This document shows, in pieces, positions 34,390 through 43,476 of a stretch of DNA of 64,000 nt. How positions within the stretch are numbered: the stretch's first letter is position 1; each line of letters starts with the position of its first letter. The notes below the pieces were generated by a model. That model ran no database searches. It saw only the letters and a list, made by a program, of their open reading frames with translations, and was not told the DNA's origin. This stretch comes from JAKZVK01 sp965248255 (GTDB lineage: Bacteria > Acidobacteriota > Terriglobia > Bryobacterales > UBA6623): NCBI GenBank assembly GCA_965248255.1, contig CBDFIW010000003.1, positions 2,232,001 to 2,296,000 of the forward strand. The letters are read 5' to 3'. A program made the translations under genes and the position numbers.

Positions 34390-34683
34390 ATGGCTGAAGA
34401 GGAAACCGCCGCCACGGTCGAAGAAACGCCCGACCCCGATCTGCTCGCCACCCTCGGCGACGGCGTCAAGGTCAAGGCGCGCAAGCCGCGCCAGCGGGCC
34501 TGCAACGAAATCGCCAAGAAGGGCAAAATCTGCGCCGGACATCTGAAGCGCTGGTACGAATTCGGCGACGAGGTCAAGCAACACGCTGGCTCCGCCGGCG
34601 AGGTCTACCGTTGCGAGCGTTGCCAGACGATCTACCTGCCGAACGAAGAAGAAGTTCCCCGCACGGGAACCTTGGCCTTCTAG
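34390..34683 (+). CDS. small Cys-containing protein, 97 aa
   Basis: The ATG at 34390 begins MAEEETAATVEETPDPDLLA. The body carries four-plus cysteines in RACNEIAKKGKICAGHLKRW and EVYRCERCQTIYLPNEEEVP, a probable zinc site (CX8-C...CxxC). The acidic start and basic middle (VKVKARKPRQR) suggest nucleic-acid contact. It is divergent from the DUF4760 gene, with a TATACT box at 34333-34338. I have no family name for it; the pattern seems common in acidobacterial genomes, which is an impression only. Confidence 0.7.
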   Translation: MAEEETAATVEETPDPDLLATLGDGVKVKARKPRQRACNEIAKKGKICAGHLKRWYEFGDEVKQHAGSAGEVYRCERCQTIYLPNEEEVPRTGTLAF

Positions 34684-35438
34684 GCTCAGCTTCTTCTCAC
34701 AGATTCGACACTTGCGTTCAGAGGATGGCCCGGTCAGACGGCCCGGTTCCGGTCCGGCGCAAGATCAAGGCGGGAACCCGAAGGCCGTGATCCCGCACCG
34801 GAACCGGTTGAGCCCGGGGGTTGCTGGCTCGTCGGACCGGTCGCCCCACGATGACGGATGGCCATATGCCCGCACATGTTATCCCGGCCGCGTCCGCGTC
34901 TGGAAATATCGGCCGGAACATCCATCCTGCCCGAAGGAAAACCAAGGTCCGAAAGGAAGATCGTTCTCTTGAAAAAACCCCTCTGCTGAATGCCGCCGGC
35001 ATCCCGGGATTCACGGTGCGGGGAGCCGGTCAATGGCTCCATCGCGGCCGTTGAACACTCACCCCAAGAACCGGCATCTCCAGCAGAGGGAACGATTTCA
35101 AAGAGGTGTGTCGATCACGAGTTCCCACAACAGGGAGCAATTCGGCCGCCGGGTGGCATTCAGGTGGAAGTGTCTCGTTATGAGAGGCTTAGAGAGAGTT
35201 GTCGAGGCCGAGTCTGTGTCGCCGCGCGTCTCGGCCGTGTCGCGATGACTCGGTGTGCGCCAATGAGGCTTGCCCCGCTGCACTCAGGTTTGCTCGCGCG
35301 CAAGACCAAAGCGGCTGACCACTCTTCGGTTGGCACTGCGATAGCGGTATCCTTAAGGTCACTGCGGGGGGTAGGCACGATCGACGGTCCGGGTGCGTGT
35401 CTTCCTCCCTCAAAGCGTTGCCCGTCCGCGATTCCCCC
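34684..35438. other. long intergenic region, no gene recognised
   Basis: About 750 bases without a convincing ORF. Reverse ORFs here are shadows of the downstream phosphatase gene. The stretch 34730-34830 contains GGTTCCGGTCC/GGAACCGG inverted text, and 35060-35200 is less GC-rich. It may hold promoters or a worn-out gene. Confidence 0.4.
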
Positions 35439-36752
35439 ATGAGCGCTCCAGACCCAGCCTCTCAGCTCACCCGCCTGGAAGCCGAAAACACCCGTCTGCG
35501 GCGGGCGGTCGAGGAACTGTCGGTCCTCAACGACGTCGCGACTGCGATCGCTTCCGCGTCTTCTCTGGAGGCGATCGTCGACCTGGTCGTGCAAAAGTGC
35601 GTCAAGCACTTGGCGGTCGACCAGGGCGCGGTGCTCATGTTCGGCGAGAAGGACGACGCGGCGGTTCTGCGCACCATGGTGCGGAAAGTCCAGACGGACC
35701 TGCACCGGGACCCCTACCGCCTGAGCGAGCAGGTGGTCGGCTGGATGCTCAAGAACCAAGAGCCATTGGTCATTAACGACGTTGCTACCGACGAACGGTT
35801 TCAAACCGCCACGCAACAGGCCGACAGCGCCGTCAACTCGCTGATGTGCGTTCCGCTGCGGCTCAAAGGGCGCGTCCTCGGCGTCCTCAGCGTCTTCAAC
35901 CAGAAAGGCAGCGGCTTCTCCGAGAGCGACCAACGCCTGCTCACCATCATCGCCGCGCAGTCGGCTCAAGTGATCGAGCACGCCAGGCTGGTGGAAGAGG
36001 AAAAGGCCCTGCAGCTCATGCAGCAAGAGCTGGAGATGGCGCACGAAATCCAGCGCAATCTGCTGCCGAAGTCCACCCCCCAACTGCCGGGCTACGATCT
36101 GGCGGCGAAGAGCATTCCCGCGCGCAACGTCGGCGGCGACTACTACGATTATCTACCCTCAGGGGACACTCAACTGGCGTTGTGCCTGGGCGACGTTTCG
36201 GGCAAAAGCATGCCGGCGGCCATGTTGATGGCCAACGTGCAGGCTACCATCCGCGGGCAAACCTTGTTGCAGCCAACGGCGAGCGACTGCATGACACGTT
36301 CGAACAAGCTGCTATACGACAGTACCGATTCCGACAAGTTTGTCACCTTCTTCTACGCCCTGCTCGATCCCGCCAGCCACGAACTGCACTACTCCAATGC
36401 CGGACACAACCCGCCGCTGTTGCTCTCGAAAGACGGCGAGCCACGGCGGCTCGAAACAGGAGGACCGGTGCTCGGGGTGGTCCCGTCGTTCTCGTTTCAA
36501 GAGGCGACGGTGAAAATCGAGCCCGGCGACCTGCTGCTGATCTATTCCGACGGCTTCACAGAGGCGATGGACCGCCGTTTCGAGGAGTTCGGCGAAGAGC
36601 GGCTGATCGAGGCCACCCGCGCCGCCTGGGACCACCCTGCGGCCGGGTTGGTCGACAGTATCATTGAGACGGTCAACCGGCATGCCGGCGACGCGCCCCA
36701 GACCGATGACATGACGCTGTTGGCTCTGCGCTGTGAAGGGCCGCGCGGCTGA
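35439..36752 (+). CDS. GAF-domain PP2C/SpoIIE-type serine phosphatase
   Basis: Start ATG 35439 (MSAPDPASQLTRLEAENTRL) or GTG 35397; neither has a strong SD. An N-terminal coiled coil (ENTRLRRAVEELSVLNDV) leads to a GAF sensor (residues about 25-180: VDLVVQKCVKHLAVDQGAVL, NSLMCVPLRLKGRVLGVLSV), a helical signalling linker (QLMQQELEMAHEIQRNLLPK) and the SpoIIE phosphatase (ARNVGGDYYDYLPSGDTQLA, LCLGDVSGKSMPAAMLMANV, HYSNAGHNPPLLL, GDLLLIYSDGFTEAMD, GDAPQTDDMTLLALRC). All metal-binding Asp residues are present. Such RsbU-like enzymes dephosphorylate anti-anti-sigma proteins; no partner STAS gene or kinase is adjacent. Confidence 0.92.
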   Translation: MSAPDPASQLTRLEAENTRLRRAVEELSVLNDVATAIASASSLEAIVDLVVQKCVKHLAVDQGAVLMFGEKDDAAVLRTMVRKVQTDLHRDPYRLSEQVVGWMLKNQEPLVINDVATDERFQTATQQADSAVNSLMCVPLRLKGRVLGVLSVFNQKGSGFSESDQRLLTIIAAQSAQVIEHARLVEEEKALQLMQQELEMAHEIQRNLLPKSTPQLPGYDLAAKSIPARNVGGDYYDYLPSGDTQLALCLGDVSGKSMPAAMLMANVQATIRGQTLLQPTASDCMTRSNKLLYDSTDSDKFVTFFYALLDPASHELHYSNAGHNPPLLLSKDGEPRRLETGGPVLGVVPSFSFQEATVKIEPGDLLLIYSDGFTEAMDRRFEEFGEERLIEATRAAWDHPAAGLVDSIIETVNRHAGDAPQTDDMTLLALRCEGPRG

Positions 36753-36962
36753 GTGGGCCACACGAGGGGCTCCATCTCCGCCGAGACGCCGCTGGGCGGC
36801 GTGGCACCAGAGACAGAGGGCGGGTTGACAGGCCCGGTCTTCGGAGTCGGGGGGGGGCCGAGACCTCGAGTCAAAACTGCTCTCTCGCCAGGTTCAGCGC
36901 CGTGCGAGAGGGCTTGCAGGTCACGCCAGGGTGTGGTGCAGACCTGCGATCTAGTGTTCTGC

Positions 36963-36990
36963 CGGGCGTGGCCGTTTTCGACCACGCCCG
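36963..36990 (-). terminator. hairpin downstream of the cold shock gene
   Basis: CGGGCGTGG (36963-36971) pairs perfectly with CCACGCCCG (36982-36990) around a 10-base loop, ten bases beyond the cold shock stop in its reading direction. There is no U-tract, so it may be a weak terminator or an RNA-stabilising 3' stem. Confidence 0.5.
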
Positions 36991-36999
36991 TTCTGGCGT

Positions 37000-37209
37000 C
37001 TATCCGCCGGCCAGAGTGACGTTGACTGCCTGTAGACCCTTAGGTCCTTGTTCCACGTCGAATTCGACGGCGGCGCCTTCCGCCAGGGTCCGGTACCCAT
37101 CGCCCTGGATCGCCGAAAAATGGACGAAAACATCCTCTCCACTGGCTTGCTGGATAAAGCCGTAGCCCTTGGATTCGTTAAACCACTTCACAACACCTTG
37201 CTCTGCCAT
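37000..37209 (-). CDS. cold shock protein, CspA family
   Basis: The 69-residue product MAEQGVVKWFNESKGYGFIQ has both RNA-binding motifs (KGYGFI and VFVHFSAI) and the usual end (EGAAVEFDVEQGPKGLQAVN). It is an OB-fold RNA chaperone acting in translation and adaptation. The longer open frame upstream is a chance fusion with a response-regulator remnant; the ATG at 37209 has GAGGAG about 11 bases upstream. A leader of 200-plus bases upstream could carry cold-regulated structure, but I did not identify it. Confidence 0.95.
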   Translation of the reverse strand: MAEQGVVKWFNESKGYGFIQQASGEDVFVHFSAIQGDGYRTLAEGAAVEFDVEQGPKGLQAVNVTLAGG

Positions 37210-37536
37210 GACAGAAAATCTCCTCGTTAAAAAACTCGCTGTTGATCTATCGGTCTGAGCGTTCCTAGGATCTGCAGGCGGGATCGAATCGAGGGTGAAG
37301 CCTTGTTGCTTTCCGTTCTGCGAACAAAAGGTAGGGAGTTCAGGAATCGAAACAACAGTTGACTTATTATCGCATGCGCGGGCCGCCGGGTGTGGGGCCG
37401 GCAACAAATTGCGATCGCTGGGTGGGTTCGGGTCGAGCTCGGGATCATCTGTAAGGTGATCAAGCGGTACTGTTCGGCGGCTGCCTCTAGAGATCGCAGC
37501 AGCAGGTCCTGAGGACACGGCTTGGACAGAAACTGT

Positions 37537-37671
37537 GAAGATGTTCCCTTCGTTCACGGCGGCAATCGCGGAATCCAGGTCGGCTTGACCGGCCAACAGG
37601 ATACGCGTGGTTTCGGGAGCGGTTTCGCGGACCCGCGCAAGAAACACAGCGCCGTCCAGGGGAACGGTCAA
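37537..37671 (-). pseudogene. response-regulator receiver-domain remnant
   Basis: The 45 residues GAVFLARVRETAPETTRILL (part), then AGQADLDSAIAAVNEGNIF, match the second half of REC domains of the RpfG/HD-GYP type (F-L-x-x-V-R-x-x-A-P-x-T-x-R-I-L-L-T-G-x-A-D, and AINxGxIFRF). The phospho-acceptor half, the following domain and a start are missing. It lies directly before the downstream gene's 3' end. Confidence 0.7.
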
Positions 37672-37689
37672 ACCCTTGTCCCCTGCCCG

Positions 37690-38241
37690 TTACTTGGCCG
37701 GCCGCAAGGTGTCAAGCATTCTCTGGAAATCGGCTTCGCTGGCGGTGACGGTCTTCTCGGACCCGACGAACTTGAAGAAGACCGGCGCTTGAGGACCTTC
37801 GGCAATCGCCCCGAGCAGGCGGTAGCCCGGTTTGGGTGTCGCCCGGCGCGCCATAGGGAAGGGTTTGAACAGGTGGGTTCCGCTGATGTCTACGGTGGTG
37901 ATTTTGATGCCACTGACGGTCCGGCTTGCGACCTTGGCTAGTCTGTTGGCTGGTTTGCCGTCGGCCGTGCGAAACTGACCGATCCAGCGGCGCACGTTGG
38001 CTTGGGCGCTTCCGCCCTGGCCGCGGCCAAAGAAGTAGACGCCGCACTCAGCTCCTTCGGTGTCCCCTGCCGCGGCGGCCACAGTGTAGTTGGCCACCCG
38101 CATAGGCTTCTGCTGCGTCGACCACTTAGAGGGCGCAGTCCAGTGCAAGCCGCCGGCTGTTTCCGCCGATAGCACCGAGAGCGGAAGCCAGGCCCACACC
38201 AGGGCCCCGATCAAATCGCGTCGCATCTGCAGGGACAACAT
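37690..38241 (-). CDS. exported protein of unknown function, 183 aa
   Basis: Start ATG 38241 with GGAGGGAGG upstream. MLSLQMRRDLIGALVWAWLP, then LSVLSAETAG, is a signal peptide. The mature part contains LHWTAPSKWSTQQKPMRVAN, YTVAAAAGDTEGAECGVYFF, GRGQGGSAQANVRRWIGQFR and a closing FVGSEKTVTASEADFQRMLD, a pattern seen in acidobacterial exported proteins without assigned function. No catalytic motif is apparent. The ORF ends within 19 bases of the REC remnant. Confidence 0.72.
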   Translation of the reverse strand: MLSLQMRRDLIGALVWAWLPLSVLSAETAGGLHWTAPSKWSTQQKPMRVANYTVAAAAGDTEGAECGVYFFGRGQGGSAQANVRRWIGQFRTADGKPANRLAKVASRTVSGIKITTVDISGTHLFKPFPMARRATPKPGYRLLGAIAEGPQAPVFFKFVGSEKTVTASEADFQRMLDTLRPAK

Positions 38242-38436
38242 ACCGCCTCCCTCCAAGACATCCAGTATAGCCAAGGCCCCACTCGGCCAAGGCGCCATGT
38301 GCCGTCTTGGACCGCCTCTCCATGTCTGGCGGAGAGGCAGAGACACGCCCCAAGCTCACCCAGCACGCTGGCCTGGCCGGCTGCCGCCTTGGCCAGACCG
38401 AGACCATTGCTCTGGTATCCTGAAATCACGGGCACC

Positions 38437-39516
38437 ATGAATTCTTGCATTCATTCAGGCCTGCACTGGCTGACCAACTCGGGGATTCAGGAAGAATCGG
38501 GAGGGGTTTCGAGCTGCTACCAGGCCGACGAGCGCCGTTACCAGCCCGTTTCGACCGCCAGCACTGCGTACTTCATCAGTACTGTGCTGCGTGCGGACCG
38601 AAAGGGCGACGCGCCACCGCAGCAGGTGCTCCAGGCGGGGCGCTTCTTGATGGAGCAGGCCTTCGACCTCTCAACCGAACTTTTTCCTTTCGAGATACCG
38701 AACGGCGACGGCGTGCCGCGGCCACCAGCCCGTTTTCTCGACTGCGGGACGATCGTCCGAGCCCTACTTGACCTGTGGCGTGCGACCGGCGACGAGGCGT
38801 ATCGCGATTGCGCCGAGCGCTGCGGGCTCGCCATGCACTCGCTGATGGCCACGGCCGACGGGGGGTTCTTCCCCCTCTACAACCTTCGCGACGAGCAACC
38901 CGAGTTCGGCAGCGGCTCCTGGCCGGTGGAGGCAGGTGTCTACCAGCTCAAGGTCGGCTTGGCGTTCCGGGAGCTGGCAGAAGCGACGGGACTGGGCGAG
39001 TTCGAAGCCGATGTGGACGTGCTGCGCAAATGGTGTCTGCGCCGCCACGAAGCGTTCCTTGATGGCGCCGGCGGCGCCGAGGATACGATGAGCCAGCTGC
39101 ACGCGTATTGTTGCTTCCTGGAGGGTCTGTTACCCACGGCCAGCCTCGATTCCGAAAGTGCGCGGGTGTTCCAGTTCGACATCCTGCGGGTCGAGAATCT
39201 GATCGACGACCTCGGCGAAGAGTTCTTGCGCTGCGACGCGATCGCGCAGTTGTTGCGACTGCGCCTGTTCGCCGACAATTTTGGCGTCATGGAGCTCGAC
39301 CAGCACCGCGCCGAAAACGAAGCGGTCTGCATCGAAGGGTTCCAGATGCAAACGCTCGACGCCAAGGCCGACGGGGGCTTCGCCGTGGCCCGGCGCACCG
39401 GTACGATCGTGCCCCACGTCAGCACGCCGGCCACGGGCTTTGCCATCCAGGCCTTGGGACTCTGGGAGCAACTCGAAGAGGGCAAGTACGCCGATGGCTG
39501 GCGGACACTCGTGTGA
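38437..39516 (+). CDS. alpha/alpha-barrel-like protein (possible six-hairpin glycosidase relative)
   Basis: ATG 38437 starts MNSCIHSGLHWLTNSGIQEE; the longer frame is unsupported. The 359 residues consist of repeated helix pairs: STAYFISTVLRADRKGDAPP, QVLQAGRFLMEQAFDLSTEL, RFLDCGTIVRALLDLWRATG, VEAGVYQLKVGLAFRELAEA, MSQLHAYCCFLEGLLPTASL, ATGFAIQALGLWEQLEEGKY. This spacing is typical of (alpha/alpha)6-7 toroids such as glycosidases, epimerases and cyclases. No catalytic motif decides the activity. There is no signal peptide, so it is probably cytoplasmic. Confidence 0.6.
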   Translation: MNSCIHSGLHWLTNSGIQEESGGVSSCYQADERRYQPVSTASTAYFISTVLRADRKGDAPPQQVLQAGRFLMEQAFDLSTELFPFEIPNGDGVPRPPARFLDCGTIVRALLDLWRATGDEAYRDCAERCGLAMHSLMATADGGFFPLYNLRDEQPEFGSGSWPVEAGVYQLKVGLAFRELAEATGLGEFEADVDVLRKWCLRRHEAFLDGAGGAEDTMSQLHAYCCFLEGLLPTASLDSESARVFQFDILRVENLIDDLGEEFLRCDAIAQLLRLRLFADNFGVMELDQHRAENEAVCIEGFQMQTLDAKADGGFAVARRTGTIVPHVSTPATGFAIQALGLWEQLEEGKYADGWRTLV

Positions 39517-39565
39517 GCCGCTCGGCAGTGCGTTCTCGCCTGGCAGCCGCGGTTTGGTTTGAGTC

Positions 39566-42259
39566 TTAAGCCCGGCGAGCGGCCTTGGTGGTTTTTCGGA
39601 CCGCCGCCTTCCTGGAGGGCCTCTTCTTCGCGGTCTTCTTGGCGGTTTTCTTGCGGGAAGTCTTCTTGCGGCTGGGTCCACCCGCGGCAATGCGCGCGGC
39701 GCGCGCTTCGAGCAGGTTGACCGCGTCGTCAACGGACAGGGTTTCAGGCTGCATGCCCTGACGCAACGAGGCGTTCAGCTCGCCGTCGGTTACGTACGGG
39801 CCGAAGCGTCCGGACTTGATCGCCAGCGGGCGCTCCGTCACCGGGTGCTTGCCTATCTCGCGCAGTACGACCGGTTGCGCCGCCCGACGGCGGGCCTTCG
39901 GCTGCTTCAACAGTTCGACGGCTTGACCAAGGGCGATTTCGAGCGGGGACTGCTCCGGCGGGATCGATCGGATCTCCTCACCCCATTTGACATAGGGTCC
40001 GAAGCGTCCGTTGGTGGCGATCACTTCCTTTCGGTCCTCGGGGTGCTCGCCGAGGATGCGTGGCATAGCCAGCAGCCGCAGCGCTAAGTCCAGATCGACG
40101 TCGTCGGGCTGCATGTTCGGCAGCAGCGAGGCCATCTTCGGCTTGGGGCCGCCGGACGGGACGCCCAGTTGGACGTAGGGGCCAAAGCGCCCGTTCTTGA
40201 GGTAAACCGGCTGGCCGGTGTCCGGGTCGTTCCCCAATGCCTGCGGCTTTTTCGTCGACTCTTCCAACAGCCTAGCTGCCGCTTCGACGCTCATCTCGTC
40301 GGGCGGCTGCATGTCCGGTAGCCCCGCGCGAAGCTCACCGTTGGAGAGGAACGGTCCGTAGCGCCCGATCCGAACTTCGATCGTCTCGCCAGTCTTGGTC
40401 TCGCCGAGCGGGATGCCGCAAACCTCGCGCGGGTCGATGGAGCTTTCACCCTCGCTGATCAGCGTCTTGAGGCCTGGATGCCCGTCGCCGAAGTAGAACT
40501 TGCGCAAGTACCCGAGCCGCTGGGCCTCCCCGCGGGAGATGGCGTCGAGTTCATCCTCGAGCCGCGCCGTGAAGGCGTAGTCGAGCAAGTCGGTGAAGAA
40601 CTTCTCGAGCAGCCCCACCACCGCAATCGCAATGAAAGTCGGCACCAGAGCTGTGCCTTTCTTGAAGGCGTAGGAGCGGGAGAGAACGAGCCTGACGATG
40701 GTAGCCCAGGTGCTCGGGCGCCCGATGCCGAGCCGTTCGAGTTCCTTAATCAGCGAGCCCTCGGTGTAGCGGGGTGGAGGCTGGGTCGTGCGGTCGAGCG
40801 GCTCGAAAGCCTTGGTCTCGAGCCTCTCGCCGGCGGCCAGCTTTGGAAGCAGCTTTTCCTTGTCTGCCAGCTCGCCGCCCGGGTCATCGCTGCCCTCCAC
40901 ATAGGCGCGTAGGAAGCCGGGGAACTCAATCGTCTTCCCGGAGGCGCGGAAGCGGGCGTCGCCGCAGGCAACCTGCACGGCGATATTGGTCCCGCGGGCG
41001 TTGGGCATCTGGCTGGCGACGGTGCGCTTCCAGATCAACTCATAGAGTTTGAACGCTTCGATCCCCAGCACCCTCTCGACGTCGGCCATCGGGGTGAACG
41101 CCTCGCCGGCGGGCCGGATCGCCTCGTGCGCTTCTTGGGCGTTCCTCACTTTGGTCTTGTAGAGACGCGTGTCGCCGGGCAGATACTCGGCCCCGAAATC
41201 CTTCTCGATCACGTCACGCGCACCCACCAGCGCTTCGTTCGAGAGCGTCGTCGAGTCGGTGCGCATGTAGGTGATGAAGCCGTTTTCATAGAGCCGCTGT
41301 GCGATGCTCATGGTTCTCTCGGCCGAGAAGCGCAGCTTGCGGTTGGCTTCCTGCTGCAGGGTGCTGGTGACGAAGGGCGGGGCCGGCGAGGTGGTGTAGG
41401 GTTTCTCTTCCACCGAATCGACGAGCGGCGTTTCCTTCAGCAGCCTCTCCTGCAACGCGAGGGTCTGCTGCTCGCTGAGCGCCGTCACCGCCAGCGGGTT
41501 CTTGAGCTTTCCGCTGTCGGGGTCAAAGTCTCTGCCCACCGCAACGCGCTGCTCGCCGATCGTGGTTAACTCGGCTTCAAACTCCGCCAGGCCGTTCTGG
41601 GCCGTCGGCTTGCGGAAGTTTGCCTTCAGGCCCCAGTAGTTCGCCGAGCGGAAGCGAATGCGCGCCCGCTCACGCTCGACCAGCAACCGCACCGCCACAC
41701 TCTGCACACGGCCGGCGCTGAGCCGCGGGGCCATCTTCTTCCACAGCAGCGGGCTGACTTCGTAGCCGAACAGGCGGTCGACGATGCGCCGCGTCTCTTG
41801 CGCGTTCACCAGGTCCTGATTGACGTCCCGAGCCGACTCGAGGGCATGTTCGATGGCCGAGCGGGTGATCTCGTGGAAGACCAGGCGCTTGACCGGCACT
41901 TTGGGCCTGAGCACTTCGAGCAGGTGCCAACTGATGGACTCGCCCTCGCGGTCCTCATCCGTGGCGAGGTAGATCGCATCGGCGTCCTTGACAGCGGCCC
42001 GCAGCTCTTTGACTTGTCTCTTCTTACTGTCCGGCACGACGTAGAGCGGCTCGAACTCAGCATCGATGTTGATGCCGAGCCGCGCCCACGGCTCTTTCTT
42101 GAGCTTGGCCGGAATCTCTGCGGCGCTGTCAGGAAGATCGCGGATGTGTCCGTTCGAGGCCAAGACCTCGAAGCCCTTGCCGAGGAACTTCGAGATGGTC
42201 TTCGCCTTTGTTGGTGACTCGACGATCACCAGGGATCGCCCTTTGGATTCTTTTGCCAT
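39566..42259 (-). CDS. topA: DNA topoisomerase I
   Basis: The 897-residue product starts MAKESKGRSLVIVESPTKAK. TOPRIM motifs are present (VIVESPTKAKTISKFLG; YLATDEDREGESISWHLLEV), the active-site Tyr lies in FITYMRTDSTTLS, and the DNA-gate region has RIVDRLFGYEVSPLLWKK and LSAGRVQSVAVRL. The C-terminal 250 residues are TopA C-terminal repeats (GRYGPFLSNGE, NGRFGPYVQLG, NGRFGPYVKWGEE, SGRFGPYVTDGEL) rather than zinc ribbons, ending in a Lys/Arg-rich tail (KKTSRKKTAKKTAKKRPSRK). It relaxes negative supercoils. It lies 29 bases after dprA, so the two are probably one transcript. Confidence 0.97.
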   Translation of the reverse strand: MAKESKGRSLVIVESPTKAKTISKFLGKGFEVLASNGHIRDLPDSAAEIPAKLKKEPWARLGINIDAEFEPLYVVPDSKKRQVKELRAAVKDADAIYLATDEDREGESISWHLLEVLRPKVPVKRLVFHEITRSAIEHALESARDVNQDLVNAQETRRIVDRLFGYEVSPLLWKKMAPRLSAGRVQSVAVRLLVERERARIRFRSANYWGLKANFRKPTAQNGLAEFEAELTTIGEQRVAVGRDFDPDSGKLKNPLAVTALSEQQTLALQERLLKETPLVDSVEEKPYTTSPAPPFVTSTLQQEANRKLRFSAERTMSIAQRLYENGFITYMRTDSTTLSNEALVGARDVIEKDFGAEYLPGDTRLYKTKVRNAQEAHEAIRPAGEAFTPMADVERVLGIEAFKLYELIWKRTVASQMPNARGTNIAVQVACGDARFRASGKTIEFPGFLRAYVEGSDDPGGELADKEKLLPKLAAGERLETKAFEPLDRTTQPPPRYTEGSLIKELERLGIGRPSTWATIVRLVLSRSYAFKKGTALVPTFIAIAVVGLLEKFFTDLLDYAFTARLEDELDAISRGEAQRLGYLRKFYFGDGHPGLKTLISEGESSIDPREVCGIPLGETKTGETIEVRIGRYGPFLSNGELRAGLPDMQPPDEMSVEAAARLLEESTKKPQALGNDPDTGQPVYLKNGRFGPYVQLGVPSGGPKPKMASLLPNMQPDDVDLDLALRLLAMPRILGEHPEDRKEVIATNGRFGPYVKWGEEIRSIPPEQSPLEIALGQAVELLKQPKARRRAAQPVVLREIGKHPVTERPLAIKSGRFGPYVTDGELNASLRQGMQPETLSVDDAVNLLEARAARIAAGGPSRKKTSRKKTAKKTAKKRPSRKAAVRKTTKAARRA

Positions 42260-42288
42260 ACCAGATGTCGCGTAAAGGGAGTTCGCGA

Positions 42289-43476
42289 CTAGGTGACCCA
42301 GACCCGCACGAAGTGTTTCCCCGGAAGCTGCTTCACGACCCCGCACAACTCCAACTCGCCGAGAGCCGACAGGATCTCGGCTGGAGAGTTCTGCTCACAG
42401 CTTCGAATGATCTCATCGATGTGTTTCGACGTGTCCACTGCTAAGAGCGGCAGTAGCTTTTTGGCGAGAGGCGAAGTGCTCTCTTCCCACAGTGATGCCT
42501 GCGCGGACGTGGAGGTTTCACCGTTCTTCGCCTCCAAGCCCTGCTGGTGGAGCCGCACCGCCTCGCGGCGGACCTCGAGCGGCAACTCTTCGAGCACGTC
42601 GGAGGACTCCTGAATCAGTTTCGCGCCTTGCTTGATCAACAGGTTGGCCCCCCAACTGGGCTTTGAAACGATGTTGCCCGGCACGGCGAACACTTCACGT
42701 CCCTGATCGAGCGCTAACCGCGCCGTGATGAGCGATCCACTGTACTGTGCAGCCTCGACCACCATCACTCCTAGACTCAATCCACTAATAACACGATTTC
42801 GGATCGGAAAGTTTTGCGGGAAAGCCGTCGCGCCGATGGGGAACTCGGAGATGAGCAGGCCACGCTTGATGATCTCGGCCGCTAACTTCTTGTTTTCACG
42901 AGGGTAAACCACGTCCACGCCGCACCCGAGAACGGCGATCGTGGTCCCTCGCGCCTGCAGCGCGCCGCGGTGAGCATAACTATCAATCCCTCGCGCCATC
43001 CCGCTGATGATGGTCAGACCCGCCTCTGAGAGCTCGCGGCTCAGTTTCTGCGACACGGCCATGCCGTAGGGAGTCGGGTGCCGGGTACCGACGACGCCGA
43101 CGCCCGCTGAGCGCAGCAAGTCCACGCAACCCCGCGCATAGAGCAAGATCGGCGGGTCGAAGATTTCCTTGAGCTGGGCCGGGTAGCGCGGATCTTGAAA
43201 TGGGATGATCTCGACGCCCGCACCCTCGACTTTTCGGGCCTCCTCGGCCGCGTCCTCGAACGAGATGCCGGAGTGAATCGCTTGGGCCACGGCCTGCCGC
43301 AGCCCCCAGGACCGCAGTTCGGTGAGCGACGCGTGGAAGACCCTCTCGGGGTCTCCGAAACTCTTGATCAGCTTGAGAGCGTTCCGCGCACCGCCTGAGC
43401 ATGCTCTGGTTCTCTCGCTCGATGAGAAGTCCCAAATCCAAGCCCTCGATCGCACCCAGCCCGGCCTGCCGCTCAA
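42289..43476 (-). CDS. dprA: DNA-processing protein DprA with IS-derived N-terminus
   Basis: From about GARNALKLIKSFGDPERVFH the product is a normal DprA: a partial hairpin domain, then the extended Rossmann core GVGVVGTRHPTPYGMAVSQK, GMARGIDSYAHRGALQARGT, AVLGCGVDVVYPRENKK, FPIRNRVISGLSLGVMVVEA and SGSLITARLALDQGREVFAV, plus a C-terminal winged helix (EILSALGELELCGVVKQLPG). The first 28 residues (MSGRPGWVRSRAWIWDFSSS...) are encoded by the back strand of a truncated IS630 copy that ends at 43391. The native start and SAM-like segment have been deleted. DprA loads RecA on incoming single-stranded DNA in transformation. The fused ORF is open; expression is doubtful. Confidence 0.88.
   Translation of the reverse strand: MSGRPGWVRSRAWIWDFSSSERTRACSGGARNALKLIKSFGDPERVFHASLTELRSWGLRQAVAQAIHSGISFEDAAEEARKVEGAGVEIIPFQDPRYPAQLKEIFDPPILLYARGCVDLLRSAGVGVVGTRHPTPYGMAVSQKLSRELSEAGLTIISGMARGIDSYAHRGALQARGTTIAVLGCGVDVVYPRENKKLAAEIIKRGLLISEFPIGATAFPQNFPIRNRVISGLSLGVMVVEAAQYSGSLITARLALDQGREVFAVPGNIVSKPSWGANLLIKQGAKLIQESSDVLEELPLEVRREAVRLHQQGLEAKNGETSTSAQASLWEESTSPLAKKLLPLLAVDTSKHIDEIIRSCEQNSPAEILSALGELELCGVVKQLPGKHFVRVWVT

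Noticed and set aside
35178..36083. 301-aa reverse ORF
   Set aside because: It lies opposite the GAF-PP2C gene, whose motifs are clear; a typical high-GC shadow.
36753..37019. 88-aa forward ORF
   Set aside because: Low-complexity reading frame crossing a probable terminator hairpin; no support.
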